Part shown: positions 56,134 through 64,000 of the stretch, piece by piece
Position numbering within the stretch: position 1 is the stretch's first letter
Layout: every line of letters begins with the position of its first letter
NCBI GenBank assembly: GCA_001632435.1
Contig: KV423937.1
Coordinates: 202,827-266,826, forward strand
Origin: Calocera cornea HHB12733
Taxonomy: Eukaryota; Basidiomycota; Dacrymycetes; Dacrymycetales; Dacrymycetaceae
Direction: 5' to 3'
DNA: 64,000 nt
The notes under the pieces: model-generated
The model's input: only the letters and a program-made list of their open reading frames with translations
Database searches by the model: none
Told to the model about the DNA's origin: nothing
Made by a program: the position numbers and the translations under genes

Positions 56134-58090
56134 ATGTCCGCTGAAGAGCTTTTCGAGGGTGCCATCGGCATCGACCTCGGTACAACATACTCGTGCGTCC
56201 ATCCGCCGCCAGCACCGTCAATTTTTGCTCACTGAATGCTCCGTAATACAGCTGCGTCGGTGTCTGGCAAAATGACCGTGTCGAGATCATAGCCAACGAC
56301 CAGGGTAACCGGACAACCCCCTCCTACGTTGCATTCAACGAGAACGAGCGCCTGATCGGAGATGCCGCCAAGAACCAGAGTGCCATGAACCCATACAACA
56401 CCATCTTCGACGCCAAGCGTCTCATCGGCCGTCGTTTCGACGACCCCGAGGTGAAGAAGGACATGACCCACTGGCCGTTCAAGGTCGTTGATAAGGATGG
56501 CTCTCCCTTCATCGAGGTGCGTATTTATGCGCCGATCTCGAATTCCTCTCCCCCCTAACATTCCTGCAGGTCCAATACCTCGGTGAGACCAAGACATTCT
56601 CCCCCCAGGAGATCTCGTCCATGGTCCTGCTCAAGATGAAGGAGACCGCCGAGGCCAAGCTCGGCAAGACCGTCAAGAAGGCTGTTATCACCGTCCCCGC
56701 CTACTTCAACGACTCCCAGCGTCTTGCCACCAAGGATGCCGGTACCATCTCCGGCCTCGAGGTCCTCCGTATCATCAACGAGCCCACCGCCGCTGCCATC
56801 GCCTACGGTCTCGACCAGAAGTCGAAGGAGGAGAAGAACGTTCTCATCTTCGATCTCGGTGGTGGAACTTTCGATGTCTCCCTGCTGAACATCACCGGCG
56901 GTGTGTTCGCCGTCAAGGCCACCGCTGGTGACACCCATCTTGGTGGTGAGGACTTCGACAATGCCCTGCTCGAGCACTTCAAGGCCGAGTTCAAGCGCAA
57001 GACGAAGCTCGACATCTCCGATGATGCCCGCGCTCTCCGTCGGTTACGTTCGGCCTGCGAGCGTGCGAAGCGCACCCTCTCCAGCGTCACCCAGACCACC
57101 GTCGAGGTCGACTCCCTGTACCAGGGTGAGGACTTCTCCTCCAACATCACCCGTGCCCGTTTCGAGGAGATCAATGCCGTCACGTTCAAGAGCACCATCG
57201 ACCCCGTCGAGAAGGTGCTCAAGGACGCCAAGATGTCCCGCGAGCGCGTGCAGGACATTGTCCTGGTTGGTGGATCCACTCGTATACCCAAGATCCAGTC
57301 TCTGGTGTCTGAGTACTTCGGTGGCCGCCAGCTCAACAAGTCGATCAACCCCGATGAGGCCGTTGCCTACGGTGCTGCCGTCCAGGCCGCCGTCCTCACT
57401 GGCCAGACCAGCGACAAGACCGCCGACCTGCTCCTGCTCGACGTTGCTCCCCTCTCCCTCGGTGTCGCCATGCAGGGTGATGTCTTCGGTGTCGTCGTTC
57501 CCCGCAACACCCCCATCCCGACCAACAAGTCCAGGACCTTCACCACGGTGGAGGACAACCAGACCACCGTCACCTTCCCCGTGTACGAGGGTGAGCGGAC
57601 ACAATGCCGTGACAACAGGTTGCTTGGCGAGTTCGAGCTAAACGGCATCCCCCCCATGCCCCGCGGCCAGGCCGAGCTCGTCACGACTTTCGAGGTTGAC
57701 GCGAACGGCCTGCTCAAGGTCACCGCTCTCGACCGTGCGTCTGGCCGCAAGGCTTCGATCAGCATCACCAACTCTGTCGGCCGTCTCTCGTCCGCTGAGA
57801 TCGACCAGATGATCAAGGATGCCGAGCAGTTCAGGCAGGCCGACAAGGACTTCTCCGCCCGGCACGAGGCCAAGGCCGACCTTGAGGCGTACATCCACCA
57901 GGTCGAGCAGACCATCACTTCCCCGGAGATTGGCATGAAGATCAAGCGCGGTGCCAAGTCCCAGGTCGAGTCTGAGCTCGCCAAGGCTCTCGAGAAGCTC
58001 GAGGTGGAGGACTCGACGGCTGAGGAGCTGAAGAAGGCGCAGCTCGGTGTCAGGCGCGCACTCCAGAAGGCCACCGCTGGCATGCGGTAA
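56134..58090 (+). CDS. SSB1: ribosome-associated Hsp70, SSB type
   Basis: Three exons (56134 to ~56192, ~56251 to ~56516, ~56571-58090) encode about 613 residues, the usual SSB length. The ATPase domain is complete: '[17 protein letters not shown]', '[20 protein letters not shown]', '[15 protein letters not shown]', '[16 protein letters not shown]' and '[18 protein letters not shown]'. The substrate domain and a short lid follow. The chain ends KATAGMR, without the EEVD of cytosolic SSA-type Hsp70s, and the N-terminal [12 protein letters not shown] fits SSB. SSB binds nascent chains at the ribosome exit with the RAC complex. The C-rich codon use and long uninterrupted third exon fit very high expression. 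Confidence 0.95.
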
Positions 58091-58390
58091 GCGGGAGTCG
58101 GCGGCCAGGCTTGTATAGACGCAGGCGGCGCGGGCGTGCGACGGCATTTTTTCTCCCAAAATGATCTTGCATGTGCATTTGTGCCCATGTTATATGATAG
58201 GTCTCCTCTGCTTCCATTACGCACAGTTCTATTCGAGTTCCAATGCATGATGCGAATATCCAATCATTCAGTGTGCGATCACCGATAAAGACAAGTGATC
58301 ATTGAGTGATTGCAAGTAAATTGCCAGGGGTATATGTACAGCGTGCGGGGATGAAATATGTGCGATCGTCCATAATACGTCAATAGTGCT
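58091..58390. other. convergent intergenic region
   Basis: Between SSB (+) and the CAF-1 subunit (-) 3' ends. Nothing recognised. Confidence 0.4.
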
Positions 58391-61172
58391 TCAAGCAGCA
58401 GTCATGGGTGCTCCGACGCCAACGCTCGTCTGGGAGACAATCAATGTCTGCCTCTGGCCACTGTCGCGTTGACATACCCAAGCTTCATCAAGAACCTTCC
58501 AAACCTTCTTCTCTTTGACGCAAACCTCCTTTAACTTTGCATCAATCGCGTTCTTCTTCACACCAAGATGCTTGAAGCTGGAGAACAGATCTTCGAGCAA
58601 GACGGGCCGAGGCTTAGTACTTCCCTCAATCGCTTGAAGCAAGGCGGCCAAATGCTGTTCTGGGAACGGATGCTTCGGAGGAGGTACTGCCCCCTTCGAC
58701 TTCGCCGCACTCTCTGCTGCGGCAGTTGCTGATGCAGAGCTCTCCGGATGGGGCTGCTGTTCTCCGGTTGGAGGAATCTTCTGTTCCCCTGCAGCTGCAC
58801 TGGCAGCACCTTCCGGTTTCATCGGGGGAGCGACGAAGGCGAAAGGATCCAAAGGGAAGGGAGCATCTGAGAGACATCAGGTTGGTCCAGGTCTGATTAC
58901 GCGGGTTGCTTACCATTGAGGAAGTGTATGCGATAATCATGAAATGCGTCATGTTCGCAAACTCCAATTGTCTCCTCGAAGCAAGGCCCTTTCGTGTATG
59001 GTATCAGAGGTGTGACCACCTTTCGGCGTTTTGTCTTCTGTTCTTTCTCTGCTTCTGGCTTCCTCTTCGGAGGTGGCGCGGGCCAGTCGAAGTCGGGCGG
59101 CGGCGATGTCGGCTGTTCGCCCTCGTCAACATCATCATCGTCAACCATCCACCCAGCAAATTCGTCATCCTCTTCGGAATCTAGCTCCGGCGTGGCGGAA
59201 CCAGCATCGCTCATTACGTCTTCTCCGCCTTCCTCCTCCTCGTTCCAGTCGTCCCCGCTGTCATAAGAATAATCGAATGTGGTGATATCTCGAGCGAAAG
59301 GGGCTCGTGCACCGACAGCTGCAGAAGATTTGGACCAGGTGCCAAAGTATGCCGGTCGAACGTTATCATGGAACTGCAGAAGCTTGACGGGAACATTGCG
59401 ACCGGCTGTTAACCGTCCGCGCAGTTGCCGCACCAGGCGATCGTCGCCGATAACCTCAGCTTCGGTGATCTGAGCCATGACGTCTCGAACGCAGTATCTT
59501 GCAGCTGATCTCCACGTCGAGGTAGACCTGATGGTCTTACGCGTTGATGGAACGACGGCCAAGAACTCGAACAGCAGATCTGCGAATGGTTAGGTGTACT
59601 TCTATGACAGTAACGACGGCCTACCTTTTGGAGCGCTCAGAGGACGAACATCTTCCATGATAATATCGCCTTCTGAATCCAGAACAATCGGCTCGGCTTT
59701 TGGTTTAGCTTTCTGAGGAGTGAACGGGTTGACAGGTGCGAGCTTGACATCCTTCTTCACGACAAATGGCTTGAAGTTGCTGTCGAAATCTGACTTTGCT
59801 GAAGATAGTCGAGACGTCGTCGCGACCGCTTTGATGACTGATTTCCCCTTGCCCTTGCCCAGCCAAGCGGTCATCGTTGCAGCTGCTTTGGCTTGTTCCT
59901 GAAGAGCGGTCTCAGCCTCGTACTTCCGAAATGAGGAAATAACTCACAGCGCCTTTCTTCTGCTTGTGCTCGGCCTTTTGGGCGGCTTTCTCCTGCTTCT
60001 CCTTCGCCAGCGCCAGTTGCTCGGCATCAAGAATTTTCCGCGGCCGGATGACTGTTTTCTTCCCGCTTTCAGCAGTGGACTGGCCAGTCTACGGCGCGAT
60101 CAGATCAAGACGCAACGCTAGCTGGGAGAGCCAACCTTCGGGGTCTCCAAGCTCTTGAGCGTTGGCTCTGGAGTCATGTTCTCCTTCTCTTTCGACTTTG
60201 GAGTCTTCTCCACACCTCTTGCAATGGCATCCTTGAACAGGTCCCTCGCTACCGCCTTCTCCTTATTAGGCAGAAGCTTGATTCGTTCCTCCTCCGACAA
60301 CCCGTCGAGTAGGACGACAACGTCCCTCTTGGCCTAGTTAGTTGTCAGTGACTGGATGGCATGGCCTGCTATGGCGAACTCACCTGCTCGCGGTCGGCCC
60401 TGCGCTTATTTGCCTTCTCTCGCACTTCTGGCGGCAGCATATCGAAGTCCTTCACTTCCCATCTCCACAATGACATGGCAGCGGACGCGTCGTCGACGCC
60501 GTAGTTCACCCGTTCACCGACGGAGGTAATGGCGGCTTCCAGGACGGGAAGAGGCAAGTTAGCAGAATCCTCAGATTCACCACCCTCTCCTTCGTCACTT
60601 CCCATTCCCATCTCGGGAAGCAGTGTGCCCTTCATGCGCTTCGCAAGCGCACTCACAGTTTTGTCACTGGAAGGGTATGAGGCGGTCGCTCATCACGCAC
60701 AAATTGTGAATACGGACCTTTCGAATGCAAGCTTCGCCACGAGCGGCAGATGAGCCTCTGGAATAGATTCGAGAGGTGAGATCAGGCTTTGCAGCATCTC
60801 GTTGAACGACACCATCTCTGTTGAATGGTGAGATGCTGCAAAAGGTGGTGACCAAATCAAGCGCACCCTTCAAGGTCGTCATCATCCTCTCCAAAGGTAG
60901 CAATCTCTGCTTCAGCACCAGCTTCCCAGCCTTCAGCTCGACTAAAGACGGCTGCTTGCTCGCATCCGGGGTGGACAACGCGGCCGGCTTGTCTGACACA
61001 TGCGTCTGCACAGGTGTGGTCAAATCGATCGTTATAGGTATTTTCGCGTTGGGCGTTCTCGTCATGTCTCCTAAATGGATGAACTCAGTTGTCTTTTGCA
61101 TAAGTCGATATACCGCGTACTTGTAGATGGAGCAAAGTTGTGACTGGCTGGGGCCACCTGGACATCAGCCAT
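58391..61172 (-). CDS. chromatin assembly factor 1 large subunit (p150/Cac1-like)
   Basis: Minus strand, ATG 61172 (MADVQVAPASHNFAPST) to TGA 58393-58391, eight or so exons, about 800 residues. In order: a disordered Ser/Thr-rich N-terminus with a long Leu-rich helix (LVELKAGKLVLKQRLLPLER), a short conserved block 'SLWRWEVKDFDMLPPEVRE', a Lys/Glu/Arg-rich helical region (RPRKILDAEQLALAKEKQEK and on) matching the KER part, and 'TMTAWLGKGKGK', which may be a PCNA-binding-like motif. Then the diagnostic 'LLQFHDNVRPAYFGTWSKSS' with the acidic ED domain (SYDSGDDWNEEEEGGEDVMS, DEFAGWMVDDDD). It ends with a C-terminal winged helix ('DLFSSFKHLGVKKNAIDAKL', 'KKVWKVLDEAW'). CAF-1 deposits H3-H4 behind replication forks. 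Exon borders in the N-terminal third are the least certain. Confidence 0.85.
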
Positions 61173-61507
61173 CTTGATGGACAGAGGGAAAGGAGGATGT
61201 CGCGGAGAGGGGCGATGAGGCGGGAATGGACGACGCGTGGGATCAGTTGGGGGTAGGACGCGTGCGACGCGTCGCAGTCACCTTTCATTGGCCTTTACGT
61301 AAGCATATTAGAGGTCATGCAAATTATGGCCTCTGTAACAACCTTTTGTGTACTTTTCTACTCTAGCAAACACTCTGCCTCTATCCAAATCAACTCTCCT
61401 AACATGAGGGGGTATACGACTTGACACGGTATGGGGTATAATGCCTACTCAGTATTGATAGCTCAAGTCTGCTGTCCTCCATCTACAAACGTGCAAGGGT
61501 CTGACTA

Positions 61508-61561
61508 ACCCTGACGCAAGGGTCCGCATCTGGACGCGGACCCGGAAGCAAACGTCAGGGT
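61508..61561. repeat. nested inverted repeat
   Basis: Outer arms ACCCTGACG (61508-61516) and CGTCAGGGT (61553-61561) enclose inner arms GGGTCCGC (61520-61527) and GCGGACCC (61536-61543). Both pairs are perfect and concentric except for an asymmetric spacer, so a two-tier stem could form. Confidence 0.85.
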
Positions 61562-61742
61562 AACAGCCACTGACCAGCGCTGATATGACCTGCTCTTCGA
61601 TGGCGGCGGTGCCTATGTCAGGTCAGGATGAGAGTAGCTTAGCATAGGTATTCATAGATAGTTCATAATAAAATTATATTCTCATGCTATATCAGAGTGA
61701 CCTGACACTGAAGTGGGGTGCCTAGGGGTTGCTCAGCCTTGA

Positions 61743-61866
61743 AGATACCTCGTCTTACTGCCCTGGGAGCCATGTGTTAGGTGGTCCACCGAGTGTCAAG
61801 TGTCAGATACCTTGTCTTACTGCCCTGGGAGCCATGTGTTAGGTGGTCCACCGAGTGTCAAGTGTC
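61743..61866. repeat. 62-bp tandem duplication
   Basis: Two adjacent 62-bp units (61743-61804 and 61805-61866), each starting AGATACCT and ending CCACCGAGTGTCAAGTGTC, differ at a single base. Near-identity implies a recent event. Confidence 0.93.
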
Positions 61867-61927
61867 ACTAACAATCGATTTTCTGCATCTATCTATGAAC
61901 TAGCTAAGGAACATAAGTGTCAGGTAT

Positions 61928-64000
61928 CTACTTGACATGCCTGCGCCCTTTACCACTCTCCTTCACGTCCGCCAGCGCATCCTTGGCCTCCTTGACCCAT
62001 TTTTCCGCCGACCTGACGTTGCCCCAAAGTTTGAGGTCGAGCTCGATCACCCTGAGCATTTCCTTGCCCGTCGTCAGGTTGCCAATGGCACTCAGCTTCT
62101 TGATGCACCACATGATGTAGCGGCGTGCATCTTCTTGGTGCTCGGCGCAGACAAACTTGAAACCGACGTGCAGCGACCATTGGAATGTCAGGACGCAGTG
62201 GATCCAACCGGCAGGAACGATGAAACAGACGCCAGGCGTTTGGCGTACCCAGTGAAGCTGCTCCAGAGAGGCCACGATTCTGGCAGATAAGTCCGGGTTG
62301 GCGATACCGTCAAGTGTTTCCGCCAACAGCTCGAGGTTCTTCTCCGTGGGCGGGGCGATCAACCAGAGTTTGTCCGGTGCTCCGTCAAGTTCTTGCTTCA
62401 CCGCGATCTGCGCAACATGCGCAAAGATCACATCAATGTGAGGCGCCGTGACGCTCCCCATCGGCTGCAAAGTCGTCGACGCCAACACCTCTGCCAGGGG
62501 CGGGTAGATTTCCGTCGATGTACCCAACACTGCGTTAGGTACACCAAACACCACTCCCCCCATGCCCTCAGGTGTGCCGAAGATGTCGAAGATGCCGAAC
62601 GAGGGTACATGGGACTTGACGTTGTACCCGCCGACAGAGTGGTGGATCCAGCTTTGCAGGACCTTGGCTTTGGGCATCTCGAGCCCGGTCATGCCGTTGT
62701 CAAGTACCGTCACCTTGACGTCCTCGTCGTTGGGCGCTGCAAGGAAATCGACCAAGGCGCGGTACTCCGTCGGGTAAGTCCCAGACGACTTGACGAAGTC
62801 CTCAACCGGGAAGGTTGGGAAAGGCCGAATGGTCGCTGCCTGACACATCGCAGCCTTGAGGATCTTGCAACCCAGCTGAGCGGCGATACTTGACATGTGG
62901 GCGACTTCCATCCACTCGGAGAACGCGCTGCTGAGCCATGAATTCTTGTGCTTCTCAATGTTGAGAAGCATCTTGGGGGACAGACGGCCCATGGGCAGCG
63001 TCAGGTACTCGGGGCGGTTGTCGACAGGCAGGAAAGTCGTGTAGCCTGTTGAAGTGTCAGGTGGAACCACTTAACACACCAGGAAACTACTTACTCATCG
63101 GCGGGATATCCTCCAAAGGGTCACTTTCCGTATCTATGTTAATACATCGTCAGTACTCCATTGTGCTCACTTAACACTGAACACTCTTACCGGCATGCTC
63201 CACTGTTTCCCCTCCCCATCCCAGCTCCTCATCATTGTACCAAGAGAGACGACGTGCCACTGTCTGGTCTGTCAAGTCATTCAGCATGTAATCAGTGTCA
63301 GGTAACATGAGATGACTTACCAGCGCCCCATGTTGGCAACAACTGGCCTTTGGGCTTAGGCGCAGCAGCAGCAGCAGAAGCAGAAGCAGCAGCAGCAGCG
63401 AATGGAACAATGAGTGAGCCCACAGCAGCACTCAACTCCTCTACTACCGCTACAGGATCCACTTCAGTCAAATCTCTGCTGTGTCAAGTAACCCTGCTTA
63501 CCTTCCATGGTCGCCCGGCCGTCCTCCTCCTCATCAAGATTCTCCTCACCACCCCAGGAGCTATCGTCCGGGACGGGCGTAAGCGGGCTGTGCCCAGGGG
63601 TGGAAGAGGCCACCTCCGTCAGGTGGGACTGCCCGGTCCCGACGGGCGCGCTGAGTGGATCCCCAAGCCCACTTGACACATGGATGAGGGGGGCGACCAG
63701 GGGGGTGTGAGGAAGCGCAGGAGGAGGAGCGGGAGCACCGAGCTCAGGAGAATGCGCTGCCTGGAGCTCACCTGACGCCGCCTCAGGCGTCGCCTCGGCA
63801 GCAGCCGCAGCGGGTGCTCCCGAAGCTGCAGTGGTAGGCGCAGGCGCAGGCGCAGGCGCAGGCGCAGGCGCAGGCGCAGGCTCAGGCGAGCTATGAACAG
63901 ATGAAGCAACATCTGAAGCAACATCTGATCACATGATCAGCATGTCAAGTGACACTTAACAGAAGGTACTTACCTTCCGATTCCAAGTCGCTTTCCGTCG
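61928..64000 (-). CDS. JmjC-like domain protein, 5' part outside window
   Basis: Minus strand, stop TAG at 61930-61928. At least six exons are visible and the frame continues beyond base 64000, so the N-terminus is missing. The visible order from the N-terminal side is: Ala/Pro-rich sequence with eight Pro-Ala pairs encoded by a GGCGCA array (about 63840-63885), acidic 'SSWGGEENLDEEEDG', an Ala-rich tract, 'RRLSWYNDEELGWGGETVEH', then a ~380-residue last exon. That exon carries a cupin/JmjC-like core: the metal motif H-x-D in SVTAPHIDVI, 'KLWLIAPPTEKNLELL', and the distal His in FIVPAGWIHCVLTF followed by 'SLHVGFKFV'. JmjC proteins are Fe(II)/2-oxoglutarate dioxygenases, often histone demethylases, but this divergent fungal group has no established substrate. 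The last ~60 residues are helical and basic. Confidence 0.65.
63838..63887. repeat. hexamer array GGCGCA in coding sequence
   Basis: About eight tandem GGCGCA units on the + strand. On the coding (minus) strand they read as alternating Pro and Ala in the N-terminal part of the JmjC-like protein. Confidence 0.85.

Larger units (their letters stand above)
61173..61927. other. intergenic with structured repeats
   Basis: Promoter side of the CAF-1 gene and 3' side of the JmjC-like gene. No gene seen; it holds a nested inverted repeat and a 62-bp tandem duplication, listed separately. Words of the type GTGTCAAG/GTGTCAGG recur several times. Confidence 0.5.

Noticed and set aside
61743..61866. CRISPR-like repeat array
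   Set aside because: Only two directly adjacent units without spacers in a eukaryotic genome.

Overview
The window is a piece of nuclear DNA from a filamentous basidiomycete, most likely an Agaricomycete. Genes are split by many 45-60 bp GT-AG introns. The 5S rRNA is of the fungal type. Several lineage-typical families occur: DUF6532-like proteins, an 'integrase core domain' protein, a CBM21 protein and a JmjC-like protein. I cannot name the genus. All gene models were assembled by hand from reading frames and splice consensus, so exon edges are inferred; no database search was run.

Layout. 1-14.4 kb is an accessory region. It holds a 5'-cut hypothetical gene, a nine-exon MYND zinc-finger gene, four diverged paralogues of a DUF6532-like family (two on +, then two on -, tail to tail), a small coiled-coil gene and a multi-exon DDE integrase-type gene. 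14.4-19.7 kb has no convincing gene but carries a dense run of short tandem repeats, mostly hexamers. 19.7-35.5 kb holds a CBM21/PP1-regulatory protein, a 5S rRNA gene, an MFS drug:H+ antiporter-like transporter, a proline-rich unknown, a GH5 steryl-glucosidase-like enzyme, a pirin, a second identical 5S gene in the opposite orientation and a decayed O-methyltransferase. 35.8-43.2 kb holds a secreted GPI-type cupredoxin, a low-complexity unknown, a 380-bp inverted-repeat element carrying telomere-like repeats, and the mitochondrial helicase IRC3 with an internal duplication.

43.8-61.2 kb is a housekeeping block: PGK, an aquaglyceroporin, a divergent AMP-binding protein, histone H1, SHQ1, anthranilate synthase component I (TRP2), mitoribosomal uS2m, ribosome-associated Hsp70 SSB and the CAF-1 large subunit. 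SHQ1/TRP2 and uS2m/SSB are divergent pairs with intergenic spaces of about 205-210 bp. The right edge (61.2-64 kb) turns accessory again, with a 62-bp tandem duplication, a nested inverted repeat and a JmjC-like gene that runs off the window.

The best candidates for something undescribed are the mirrored DUF6532-like quartet with its shared C-terminal W-V motif, the telomere-repeat-bearing inverted-repeat element between two divergent genes, and the conserved-looking but apparently catalytically dead acyl-CoA-synthetase-like protein.
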